Origin: a bacterium
GTDB lineage: Bacteria > Electryoneota > RPQS01
Reading direction: 5' to 3'
DNA length: 64,000 bases
Assembly: GCA_036504735.1 (NCBI GenBank)
Contig: DASXUQ010000019.1
Location: forward strand, 310,001 to 374,000
The notes beneath the pieces are model-generated. The model ran no database searches and was not told where the DNA came from. It worked only from the letters and a program-made list of their open reading frames with translations. Both the position numbers and the translations under genes were made by a program. Below are positions 1 through 7,027 of the stretch, one piece after another (the first letter of the stretch is position 1; every line of letters starts with the position of its first letter).

Positions 1-316
1 TGAAGTTCGCCAGTCCCGGAATGCCGCCTTCCGCCGCGCAGCTCCCGAACGCGCAAAGCACGACGGACTTCTGGCGCAGCAGTTTGGCCAAATGATAATT
101 CTCTTCGGTGCGGATGGCTCCGTTGAATAGCGTCAGCGTGATGGATTTGTCTTCCATCTTCTCCACGTCTTCATATTTGAAATCCATCGCGCACGGCCAG
201 AATACGAGGTCGAAAAAGTCCGCCACGGCCAGAATCTTGTCCTCGATGTCGAGGATGGCGACGTCACAACCGCCGCAGGACGCTGCCCAGTAAATGGCGA
301 GTTTGGGTTTTGCCAT
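1..316 (-). CDS. Hydrogenase small-subunit-like (MvhG/NuoB-type) protein, 3' end beyond window
   Basis: Translation from the ATG at 316 gives about 105 residues before the window ends. It opens with a hydrophobic strand and the motif ASCGGCD (Cys14-x2-Cys17), and later has FGSCAAEGGIPGL. These are the proximal [4Fe-4S] ligands of the 20-kDa/small-subunit family shared by MvhG of F420-non-reducing [NiFe] hydrogenase and NuoB-like proteins. It lies 9 nt after mvhD in the same direction, so it is the next gene of the Hdr operon. The expected partner is a large subunit (MvhA) off the left edge. In Mvh:Hdr complexes this subunit passes electrons from the Ni-Fe site through MvhD to HdrA. Which small-subunit subfamily it belongs to cannot be settled from this fragment. 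Confidence 0.8.
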   Translation of the reverse strand, partial: MAKPKLAIYWAASCGGCDVAILDIEDKILAVADFFDLVFWPCAMDFKYEDVEKMEDKSITLTLFNGAIRTEENYHLAKLLRQKSVVLCAFGSCAAEGGIPGLANF

Positions 317-325
317 GAGGTTCTC

Positions 326-814
326 CTAACGCGCGGCTGGTTGATGGACCGTGTCCGCCGACTTTCCGTTGGGAGCAGGTCCCGCCGGATGTTCCGGATC
401 GAAAACGGCTTCGTGCAGCTTCAGCGGCCCGAGGGCGCGAATTTGTTCGGTGAATTCCGTTACCACCTGCTGAAACCGGTTGCCTTCCGAGGCCGATACC
501 CATTCCAGACGCAGACGGTTCGGATCAATGCCCATGCCTTCCAGCAGGGTCTTGGTCAGCGGGATGCGGCGCAGGCACTTGTAATTGCCCTCCACATAAT
601 GGCAGTCGCCCGGATGGCAGCCGCACACCAGAACGCCGTCCGCCCCGTGGCGGTAGGCATCGAGAATGAAGCCCGGGTCCACGCGGCCACTGCACATCAC
701 GCGCACGCTGGTCACGTTGGGCGGATACTTCAGGCGGGCCGTTCCGGCCAGATCCGCGCCCGTATAGCTGCACCAGTTGCAAAGGATGCCGAGTATTTTG
801 GGTTCGAAACTCAT
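326..814 (-). CDS. mvhD: MvhD-type [2Fe-2S] electron-transfer subunit of Hdr complex
   Basis: A 162-residue protein matching the methyl-viologen-reducing hydrogenase delta subunit family in length and Cys pattern: CNWCSYTGAD near the N-terminus, MCSGRVD in the middle, and CGCHPGDCHY with a following YxxGN. MvhD binds a [2Fe-2S] cluster and bridges a hydrogenase or formate dehydrogenase to HdrA. Its start overlaps the stop of the upstream hdrA C-terminal gene by 4 nt (ATGA), so translation is coupled. The C-terminal 20 residues are Pro/Ala-rich and probably disordered. The assignment is strong. Whether the donor is H2 or formate depends on genes outside the window. Confidence 0.92.
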   Translation of the reverse strand: MSFEPKILGILCNWCSYTGADLAGTARLKYPPNVTSVRVMCSGRVDPGFILDAYRHGADGVLVCGCHPGDCHYVEGNYKCLRRIPLTKTLLEGMGIDPNRLRLEWVSASEGNRFQQVVTEFTEQIRALGPLKLHEAVFDPEHPAGPAPNGKSADTVHQPAAR

Positions 815-2565
815 GCCAGTATCCCTTCAATTTGGGCGTAAATCTGTTCATCGGTGAAGTGCAATCCCTTGATCGCACCGCTCGGACAGGCCGCCACACA
901 CGTTCCGCAGGCCTTGCACATGGCCGGATTGATGTTGCTGATCTTTTTGGCCTCGTCGTAGCTGATGGCATTGTACGGACACAGGCCGTTACAGATGCGG
1001 CAGCCGCTGCACAGTTCATCCTGGATTTCGGCGCACGCCGCATCGAGGAAAATCTCGCCCCGGTTCATCAGCTTCATCGCCTGGGCCGCCGCGGCTCCGC
1101 CCTGCGCCACCGTATCGGGAATGTCCTTGGCTCCTTGGCAGACACCGGCGAGGAAAATGCCGTCGGTGGTCGTGGAGACCGGTCCCAGCTTCGGATGGGC
1201 TTCGATGTACCAGCCGTCCGCGCCCGTCGAAATGTTGAATTTGCGGCCAACCTTCGAGGCGTCGGCGTTGGCTTCCAGCGCCGTGCACAGCACCACCATA
1301 TCCACCGGAATCTCGCGGTACTTGCCGATCAGCGTGTCTTCACAGCAGACCATCAGACCGCCTTCGCCCGGACGGCGGTAGTGCGCCGGAATCACTTCCG
1401 CCGCCTTGCCGCGAATCACCGTCACGCCTTCTTCCAGAATGCGGTGATAGAACTCTTCGTAGCCCTTGCCATACGCGCGCATGTCGATGTAAAGCTGGTA
1501 CACCTCGGCGGTGGTCTTTTCCTTGGCCAGATGCGCGAACTTCAGCGCGTACATGCAGCACACGCGGCTGCAATACTTGTGGTGATGGTCGTCACGGCTG
1601 CCGATGCAGTGCAGCAGGGCAATCGAGCGCGGCTCGCTGCCGTCCTGCATTACGATCTTGCCGCCCGTCGGACCCGCCGCGTTGTTCATCTGCTCGAACT
1701 CGATGGCGCTGACCACGTTCGGGTACTTGCCGTAGCCGAACTGCTTCATCGGGGACGGATCGAAATCCTGAAATCCCGTCGCCATGATCACCGTGCCGAC
1801 GTCGATCTCTTCGATCTTGTCCACGTCATCATACTTGATGGCGTTCTTGTCGCACACCTCCGAGCAGATTTCGCAGCCGCCCGTCGAGAAGTGAATACAG
1901 TCTTCCGTGTGAATACGCGGCACATTGGGCACCGCCTGGCGGAACGTCAACGTGATCGCGTTGTTCGGTCCCAGGCGCATATCCTGATGCACCACCGGAC
2001 GCTCTTCGATATCTTCCAGCTTGATGTGCTCCACCGGGCAGATCGTGGCGCACGCGCCGCACAGAATGCACTTGTCGGCATCCAGCGCGATGGGTGTCGT
2101 GTCGCCCTCCTTGACCTTCTTCAGGGACAGGGCCTTCACGCCCACGATTTCGTCGCACATCCGAATGCACAGCATGCAGCGGAAGCAGGTAATCTCCGGA
2201 TCGCCGAACTTGGCGTCCGTGACATTGAGCTGCTTCTGCAGGTCTTTGAGCAGGGGGCTGGGCGCGCAGCGGTTCATCAGGCTCACCAGATTCTTCCGGC
2301 GGGCTTCCAGCGCCTTCTCCGACGTCGCACCGACCACCAGGCCTTCCTTGACCTTGTAGGTGCAGGACATTTCTATTTTGGAATCGCTCTTTCCGTCGCT
2401 GACTTCCACAGCGCACAGACGGCAGGCCGCGCGGGGTTCGAGGTGCGGGTACCGGCATGGCGCGGGAATATCAATTCCCATATCACGGCATGCTTCGAGT
2501 ACGTAGCTTCCCTCCTCGACCTGGATCGGCTTTCCGTCAATGGTGATAGTAACTTTTGACATCAT
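811..2565 (-). CDS. hdrA: HdrA C-terminal part fused to an N-terminal NuoG-like Fe-S module
   Basis: 584 residues. Residues 1-75 form a plant-type [2Fe-2S] domain with Cys37, Cys48, Cys51 and Cys68. Residues 95-180 hold two [4Fe-4S] motifs (Cys127/130/133/137 and Cys166/169/172/176), together resembling the N-terminus of NuoG/HoxU. From about residue 197 the sequence joins canonical HdrA at the QAVPNV motif. It continues through MATGF, the CIGSRD and YCSRVCCMYA motifs and MRAYGKGYEEFY, and ends with two ferredoxin clusters (Cys519-529 and Cys550-560). The HdrA front half is a separate gene 17 nt upstream (2583-3512). HdrA is the flavin-based electron-bifurcating subunit of soluble heterodisulfide reductase. 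The extra NuoG-like module may add an electron entry point, for example from NAD(P)H dehydrogenase partners or ferredoxin; this is inference. AGGAG lies 5 nt before the first of two adjacent ATGs. Confidence 0.9.
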   Translation of the reverse strand: MMSKVTITIDGKPIQVEEGSYVLEACRDMGIDIPAPCRYPHLEPRAACRLCAVEVSDGKSDSKIEMSCTYKVKEGLVVGATSEKALEARRKNLVSLMNRCAPSPLLKDLQKQLNVTDAKFGDPEITCFRCMLCIRMCDEIVGVKALSLKKVKEGDTTPIALDADKCILCGACATICPVEHIKLEDIEERPVVHQDMRLGPNNAITLTFRQAVPNVPRIHTEDCIHFSTGGCEICSEVCDKNAIKYDDVDKIEEIDVGTVIMATGFQDFDPSPMKQFGYGKYPNVVSAIEFEQMNNAAGPTGGKIVMQDGSEPRSIALLHCIGSRDDHHHKYCSRVCCMYALKFAHLAKEKTTAEVYQLYIDMRAYGKGYEEFYHRILEEGVTVIRGKAAEVIPAHYRRPGEGGLMVCCEDTLIGKYREIPVDMVVLCTALEANADASKVGRKFNISTGADGWYIEAHPKLGPVSTTTDGIFLAGVCQGAKDIPDTVAQGGAAAAQAMKLMNRGEIFLDAACAEIQDELCSGCRICNGLCPYNAISYDEAKKISNINPAMCKACGTCVAACPSGAIKGLHFTDEQIYAQIEGILA

Positions 2566-2582
2566 GTTCTCCTGAGTCGAGC

Positions 2583-3512
2583 TTAAACCGCATCCGCTAC
2601 GGCGGGGGTCTTCGTTTCTTCCTTGGCCAGAGCAGGCATCTTGACCCCGCTCAGCATGTAGCCCTGATTGGCCACCTGCCGTCCAAGGATCAGTTTGCGC
2701 TTGGTCGGCACGGGCCGCGCCGGACAGGCTTCATAGCAGGCTCCGCAGCCGTTGCACAGGCTGGGGTCCACATAACGGGCCTTCTGGCGGACCTTCACCT
2801 TGAAGTTGCCGACATAGCCTTCCACATTCTCCACCTCCGTCCACGTCATCAACCGGATGCGGGGATGCTGGCCCACCGACACCATCTTCGGCGTCAAAAT
2901 ACAGGCCGCGCAATCCAGCGTGGGGAACGTCTTGTCGAACTTGGCCATGTGGCCGCCGATGGTGTCGTCCTTTTCCACCAGCACCACTTCGAAGCCCGCG
3001 TCCGCAAGCTGCAGCGAGGTTTCGATGCCGCCGATGCCGCCGCCCACCACCATCACGCGCGGCGTAATCTTCACGCGGCGCATTTCCAAAGCTTCGTGGA
3101 ACTTCACGCGGGCCAGCGCGCCGTTGATCAGCCGCCGGGCCTTGGCCGTCGCACTTTCATAGTCCGTGGACACCCAACTGACCTGCTCGCGCACGTTGAC
3201 CATTTCGAAGAAGTAGCGGTTGATGCCGCCGCGTTCCACCGCCTTGCGGAAGGTCGGTTCATGCATCAGCGGACTGCACGCCGCTACCACCACGCGATCC
3301 AGCTTGTGTTCCTTGATATCCTTAATGATCAGTTCCTGGCCGGGCTCCGAACACATGAAACGGTATTCGCGGGACACCGCGACGTCCGGATGCTTCGAAA
3401 ACTCCTCGGTCAGCTTGACCACATCCACCATCTTCGCAATATTGGTTCCGCAGTGGCAGATAAACAGCCCGATGCGGACCTTGCCGCTGCCGTTGGTTGT
3501 GTCTCCGCTCAT
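2583..3512 (-). CDS. hdrA: HdrA N-terminal part (flavin-binding half of split HdrA)
   Basis: 309 residues matching the front of heterodisulfide reductase subunit A. The opening IGLFICHCGTNIAKMVDV motif is at residues 14-31. A Rossmann FAD-binding GGGIGG lies at 157-162. It is followed by TIGGHMAKFDKTFPTLDCAAC, with Cys201/204 near the flavin, and a [4Fe-4S] motif at Cys253/256/259/263. The protein stops just after that cluster, about halfway along a normal HdrA. The rest is encoded by the next gene, so this is a split gene. There is no frameshift relic: both halves have their own start and the downstream half has new domains in front. It overlaps hdrB by 4 nt. The two polypeptides presumably assemble into one bifurcating flavoprotein. 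Confidence 0.9.
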   Translation of the reverse strand: MSGDTTNGSGKVRIGLFICHCGTNIAKMVDVVKLTEEFSKHPDVAVSREYRFMCSEPGQELIIKDIKEHKLDRVVVAACSPLMHEPTFRKAVERGGINRYFFEMVNVREQVSWVSTDYESATAKARRLINGALARVKFHEALEMRRVKITPRVMVVGGGIGGIETSLQLADAGFEVVLVEKDDTIGGHMAKFDKTFPTLDCAACILTPKMVSVGQHPRIRLMTWTEVENVEGYVGNFKVKVRQKARYVDPSLCNGCGACYEACPARPVPTKRKLILGRQVANQGYMLSGVKMPALAKEETKTPAVADAV

Positions 3513-4396
3513 GCGACCGCCTTCCGGGCGTCCTTGCCCTTCAGTTTCGGATTCGTCAGCTTGACCATCAGTGTGTCCAATCCCAATTCCGCCGCGTCGA
3601 TTCCCAGCGCCAAGCCTACAAGCTGGCTGAAATAGACGATGGGCATATTGTGGTTGGTATTGTAGCGCGCATTGATCGCCGGCTGATAGGCTTCAAGGTT
3701 CATCTGGCACAGCGGGCAGGCGGTGGAAATCACTTCCGCACCGTTGTCTTCCGCGCAGCGCAGCAGGTCATTGTTCAGATTGTGCGCCACCTGTTCGAAG
3801 GTCGTCATCAGCATGCCGCCGCAGCAGCGCACCTTGTCCGGATACGGCACCACGTCCGCGCCCAGTGCGCGCAGCAGTTGGTCCATGCTCTGCGGATCGT
3901 CCACGTCATCGAAAAAGCCCATCGGACGCACGATCTGGCAGCCGTAATAGGGCGCGACCTTCAATCCGTCGAAGCGGAATTTGGCCTTGGCCGCGATCTC
4001 ATGCACGCCGACGTCATTCACCAGAATATCCAGCGGGTGGCGCACTTCCACGTGCTTCGTGTACGACAGGTTCGCCGCCCCGAGCGCTTCGTTGATCTGA
4101 TCGCGGGACTTGGGATCCCATTCCATCTGGCGGTTGGTCTTGCGCAGAATCGTATAGCAGCTCGAACACGGCGCGCAGATGTCGCAGCCCATGTTTTGCG
4201 CCAGCGCGAGATTGCGCGCGGTCACCGAGTAACCCACCAGCTTGTCGACGGACATGTACATCGTCGCGCCGCAGCAGTTCCAGTCTTCGATTTCCCGCAG
4301 CCCGATATTCAGCGCCTTGAAAACCGCCCGCACCGATTGATCGTACGGCTTGCCGGTGGTCTCGAGGCTGCAACCGGGATAGTAGGCATATTCCAT
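3509..4396 (-). CDS. hdrB: Heterodisulfide reductase subunit B
   Basis: 295 residues with two complete CCG domains, the hallmark of HdrB. The first runs YYPGCSLE...NCCGATMY...CAPCSSCY, starting at Cys9. The second runs YYGCQIVRP...RCCGGMLMTT...CPLCQMN. In the structural template these cysteines hold two non-cubane [4Fe-4S] clusters that reduce the heterodisulfide CoM-S-S-CoB. Bacteria lack these cofactors, so the acceptor here is unknown and may be another thiol/disulfide. The gene sits between hdrC (1-nt overlap) and hdrA-N (4-nt overlap), giving equal-dose translation. Length is normal. Confidence 0.95.
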   Translation of the reverse strand: MEYAYYPGCSLETTGKPYDQSVRAVFKALNIGLREIEDWNCCGATMYMSVDKLVGYSVTARNLALAQNMGCDICAPCSSCYTILRKTNRQMEWDPKSRDQINEALGAANLSYTKHVEVRHPLDILVNDVGVHEIAAKAKFRFDGLKVAPYYGCQIVRPMGFFDDVDDPQSMDQLLRALGADVVPYPDKVRCCGGMLMTTFEQVAHNLNNDLLRCAEDNGAEVISTACPLCQMNLEAYQPAINARYNTNHNMPIVYFSQLVGLALGIDAAELGLDTLMVKLTNPKLKGKDARKAVA

Positions 4397-4989
4397 CAGT
4401 GTTCTCCCAGTTGTTTGGCGCGGTCAATGATCGCCCGCACTTCATCCACCTTCTTGATCGTCTTGGGCAGCACACCGAGCCGGCCGCGACTCATCATCGC
4501 AATTCCGAAACCCGCGCTTCCCGCCAGCTTCAGCGGCGAGACCTTCAGCAGGTAGCGGATTCCCAGGCCCATCTCATAGTTGCGCCCATACTTGTAGACA
4601 TTATCGATAAACGCCTTGGAGAGCGCGTACACCGGAAACTTCTCCGGGTAAATCTTCTTCTCCATCGCCAGCCGCTTCAAGGCATACATCATGTCGGTGA
4701 TCTTGATCTCCGCCGGGCAGCGCACCGTGCAGGAGTAACAAGACGCGCACAGCCAGATCGAGCGGCTCTGCAAAATGTCTTCTATGCGGCCCGCGCGCAG
4801 CAAAGCCACATTCTGCCGCGGCGTCGTGTCCATGATATAGGACACCGGACAGGATCCGGTGCATGTGCCGCACTGAATGCATTCTTTGAGTTTCTCGCCG
4901 TGCGGAATACTCTTCACCTGCTGCCAGAAAGAGGCTCGCAGTTCGGCCTCGGTCTTGACTGCCGGTTCCGTGAAGGTCTTTTCGGCCAT
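4396..4989 (-). CDS. hdrC: Heterodisulfide reductase subunit C
   Basis: 197 residues, first gene of the operon. It has two ferredoxin-type [4Fe-4S] motifs, CIQCGTCTGSCP and CASCYSCTVRCP, separated by about 40 residues as in HdrC. The rest is a helical tail without the multiple membrane spans of HdrE-type partners, so this is the soluble HdrABC type. HdrC carries electrons from HdrA to HdrB. A GGAGG ribosome site lies 5 nt before the ATG. About 70-90 nt upstream is a Rex-box-like palindrome (5059-5076), the likely control point for the whole operon. Confidence 0.94.
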   Translation of the reverse strand: MAEKTFTEPAVKTEAELRASFWQQVKSIPHGEKLKECIQCGTCTGSCPVSYIMDTTPRQNVALLRAGRIEDILQSRSIWLCASCYSCTVRCPAEIKITDMMYALKRLAMEKKIYPEKFPVYALSKAFIDNVYKYGRNYEMGLGIRYLLKVSPLKLAGSAGFGIAMMSRGRLGVLPKTIKKVDEVRAIIDRAKQLGEH

Positions 4990-5058
4990 TTATCCTCCGC
5001 TATCAGTAAGGTTCGAGTCTGTGAAGCCGAGAAGAAGATAAGCTTATCTGGTAGTGAA

Positions 5059-5076
5059 TTGGGAAATAATTCACAA
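5059..5076 (-). promoter_or_regulatory. Rex-box-like operator upstream of hdrC
   Basis: Read on the minus strand, the 18 bases are TTGTGAA-TTAT-TTCCCAA. The Rex consensus is TTGTGAA-N4-TTCACAA, so 13 of 14 defined positions match. Rex is an NADH/NAD+-sensing repressor that often controls hydrogenase, Hdr and fermentation genes. No rex gene is in the window, so the assignment rests on motif and context. Confidence 0.5.
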
Positions 5077-5100
5077 GCCATTCTATAAAAAAATGGCTTG
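5074..5100. promoter_or_regulatory. 9-bp inverted repeat in hdr leader/promoter region
   Basis: CAAGCCATT at 5074-5082 and AATGGCTTG at 5092-5100 form a perfect stem with a 9-nt AT-rich loop. It shares its edge with a second inverted repeat (GTGAATT 5054-5060, AATTCAC 5068-5074) that contains the Rex-like half site. It may be an operator or an mRNA leader hairpin. Confidence 0.4.
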
Positions 5101-5102
5101 CC

Positions 5103-5131
5103 ATTATCCCACTTTAACAGACTCGTTCCAA
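5103..5131 (-). promoter_or_regulatory. Possible sigma70 promoter for the hdr operon
   Basis: On the minus strand TTGGAA (5131-5126) is followed after 17 nt by GATAAT (5108-5103), two and one mismatches from consensus. The start point would fall near 5096, upstream of the Rex-like box. Moderate-to-weak evidence. Confidence 0.35.
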
Positions 5132-5401
5132 CTATGACGAACCTGTTACGTTCCAGACTAATTGACTATCTTATCGGCAAAGCAAATATACGGATTTTCC
5201 GCCGGATTTGCAAGCCACCTTGCGAAAACTATCACAACGGGTCTTGTTATCTAAAAACAGGTTTTTCATAACTATACATCAGCGCTCCCAAAACCCTTTT
5301 TTGACGGAGGCAAGTGCTGTGCGGCACTTGCCCCGGTTCCAGATGATCTCTCGCTTCCCTGTCCCTGATCTCACGGCTTGAGTATTGCTTATTTGCCCCA
5401 C

Positions 5402-6460
5402 TCACCTGCCGGGGTGCCCGTACTCGGGGCCGTTCAGATGGGTGACGTGGTAGCGGTAGGCGTCATCGCTCACGCTGGTCTGCCAGATGCCGAAGATCCG
5501 CGCGGAGATCACAAACAGCAGAAACGTGGCTGCGATGATGATGCCCACTTTGCGCATCGTGGGTTTCCAGTTGGGAGTGCCGAAATGCAGGGTGTCCTTG
5601 ACGGGGCAAACCTCCACGCATTCCATACAGCCGGTGCATTCGACGGAAATGATGTTGTTCTTGATCATGATCGGCAACCGCGCCGGGCAGACCTTGTCGC
5701 ATTTGGCGCAGTCGATACACGAGGTGGGGTTGCGACGGACTCGCATCGGCGAGAGCCAGGAGAAGAGTCCCAGCAGCGCGCCGTAGGGACACAGGTACCG
5801 GCACCAGAAGCCCTGCACAAAGATGCTGCCGAGAATCAGGACGGCAAAGACGCTGATGCCGACCGTCCCGAGCTGCACGAAGAACAGCGCCATCTTGACG
5901 TCGACGACCTGATTGTACGGGCTGGCAATGAAGGCATTGATGCCGGCCATGCCCATGATGAAAAAGGCGGAGACGAAGAAGCTCAGGAGCACATACTTCA
6001 GTGCCATCAGCGAGCGGTCCACCATGCGCGGCAACAGGAAGTTGCGGCCAAAGATCTTCCTCCCCACCTTGGCCAGCATCTCACTGATCAGTCCCACCGG
6101 GCAGAGCCAGGAGCAGAAAGCCTTGCGGAAGAGAAAGGAGATGGTGAGAAACGCCAGAAACAGAATGGTGGCGGCGGGATGGATGGTGTTGATGGCACCT
6201 TGATGGATCCAGTCCGCCAGTCCGAGCATGCCGCTAATGGGCAGCCAGCCTTCCACTCCCGGAGGACGGGTGGGCAGCGGGCCGGAGGTGGTGGTCTGCG
6301 CGGCATGGACAAAGCGGTAGAACTGAATGCCGACGGCCACATTGACCAAAGCGAACCCGATTTGCAGCCCGCGCCGCCAGGACATCGCGCTCTTTTTGCG
6401 TTTTGGCTTAAGTTCGGGCTTGGTTTTAGGCTTTTCAGCCGCTGAAACAGGGGTATCCAT
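5402..6460 (-). CDS. NapH/CcoG-type membrane polyferredoxin
   Basis: About 352 residues. A basic Lys/Pro-rich N-terminus precedes several membrane helices. Two CxxxCPxG motifs (CSWLCPVG and CRYLCPYG) typical of the NapH/MauN/CcoG family face the same side. Two classical [4Fe-4S] motifs follow (CIDCAKCDKVCP and CTGCMECVEVCP), then a final membrane helix. Such proteins pass electrons between the quinone pool or ferredoxin and periplasmic reductases, or assist metal-centre maturation. The start is uncertain: an in-frame TTG at 6514 would add 18 residues, and neither start has a clear ribosome site. It lies upstream of hdrC in the same direction but is separated by 412 bp, so it is probably transcribed on its own. 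Confidence 0.85.
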   Translation of the reverse strand: MDTPVSAAEKPKTKPELKPKRKKSAMSWRRGLQIGFALVNVAVGIQFYRFVHAAQTTTSGPLPTRPPGVEGWLPISGMLGLADWIHQGAINTIHPAATILFLAFLTISFLFRKAFCSWLCPVGLISEMLAKVGRKIFGRNFLLPRMVDRSLMALKYVLLSFFVSAFFIMGMAGINAFIASPYNQVVDVKMALFFVQLGTVGISVFAVLILGSIFVQGFWCRYLCPYGALLGLFSWLSPMRVRRNPTSCIDCAKCDKVCPARLPIMIKNNIISVECTGCMECVEVCPVKDTLHFGTPNWKPTMRKVGIIIAATFLLFVISARIFGIWQTSVSDDAYRYHVTHLNGPEYGHPGR

Positions 6461-6618
6461 AAGGGGATGGGATGGCTGTAAGATGTTTGCTTCCAATATA
6501 CAAAACCGGCGCAACCCCGTTCTTATCCCGGAGCAAAACCCGAATCTTTACACGGAAATTTTATTTGACCAAACGAACCCCGTTACCTGAAGAAAATACT
6601 GAAATTCTGACGGTGCGA

Positions 6619-6634
6619 GCACGGTATACCGTGC
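6619..6634. repeat. REP-like palindrome
   Basis: Perfect 16-bp palindrome GCACGGTA/TACCGTGC, followed by CCCCTGCGGCGG. Read on the other strand it matches the GGGGCACG-x-CGTGC core of the palindromes around the RAYT gene at 33.7-34.4 kb, so it belongs to the same dispersed family. Confidence 0.6.
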
Positions 6635-6867
6635 CCCTGCGGCGGATTTTGACATATTTAGGGCCACTGATTGGCTGATGAATTTGCCTAAACCTGAATT
6701 GTAAGGGCGGGTCAAGCGGAACCGCCAATTCTCCGATCTTAATATATGAACAAATGTGCCGGAATCCAAGGCGGCGGAACAACGGAAAATAGGAAATTAG
6801 AAATTGGAAGTGGGAAAACGGAGGGGTGGCCTCTGGGAGATGCGGCGGTGCAGCTTGTGCACTGGAC

Positions 6868-6896
6868 TTGACAATATGGGTAGAGTGTTGTATGTT
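6868..6896 (+). promoter_or_regulatory. Sigma70 promoter for the secreted-protein cluster
   Basis: TTGACA at 6868-6873 (perfect), a 17-nt spacer, then TATGTT at 6891-6896. The predicted start is near 6903, giving a leader of about 120 nt before the ATG at 7024. Confidence 0.6.
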
Positions 6897-6910
6897 GAAT
6901 TTAAAGCGGC

Positions 6911-7027
6911 ATGGGCGGCGGGCAAATGGCGCGGGGGATTCAGACCGTGACACACCGGATGAAGCGAACTTATTGTAAAGCAAACAAGTTCGCTTTTTTG
7001 TTGGCCTTTGGAGACATGAAGCTATGA
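6911..7027 (+). CDS. Possible 38-residue leader peptide overlapping the next start
   Basis: An ATG at 6911, just downstream of the predicted transcription start, opens a 38-codon frame. It reads straight through the terminator-like hairpin and ends in a TGA that overlaps the ATG of the 7024 gene. Codon content is not strongly coding and no clear ribosome site precedes it. It is listed because its geometry (promoter, short ORF through a terminator, overlap with the next start) is that of a translation-coupled attenuator. It may be chance. Confidence 0.25.
   Translation: MGGGQMARGIQTVTHRMKRTYCKANKFAFLLAFGDMKL
6962..6999 (+). terminator. Terminator-like hairpin in the leader (possible attenuator)
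   Basis: AAGCGAACTT (6962-6971) pairs with AAGTTCGCTT (6986-6995) and is followed by a T-run to 6999. It sits between the promoter at 6868 and the ATG at 7024. The neighbouring gene on the left is divergent, so it cannot be an upstream gene's terminator. Confidence 0.55.

Larger units (their letters stand above)
4990..5401. other. 412-bp intergenic region between hdrC and the polyferredoxin gene
   Basis: No credible ORF. It holds the hdr control elements (Rex-like box, inverted repeats, possible promoter). Near its right end there is a 9-bp hairpin (GGCAAGTGC 5309-5317 with GCACTTGCC 5324-5332), downstream of the minus-strand polyferredoxin gene. That hairpin may stabilise or end its transcript, though it lacks an adjacent U-tract on that strand. 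Confidence 0.5.
6461..7023. other. Intergenic region with REP-like palindrome, promoter and leader
   Basis: No conserved gene seen. It contains a REP-like palindrome (6619-6634), a strong sigma70-type promoter reading right (6868-6896), a short leader ORF (6911-7027) and a terminator-like hairpin (6962-6999) just before the first secreted-protein gene. The stretch 6770-6840 is simple purine-rich sequence. Confidence 0.6.

Noticed and set aside
832-2559. Long plus-strand open frame of 575 codons
   Set aside because: Antisense shadow of hdrA C-terminal part. His/Arg-rich translation without family motifs; the minus frame has full Fe-S motifs.
6561-6983. Minus-strand 140-codon frame
   Set aside because: Covers a promoter and hairpins, no coding bias, translation Ser/Arg/Phe-rich without motif.
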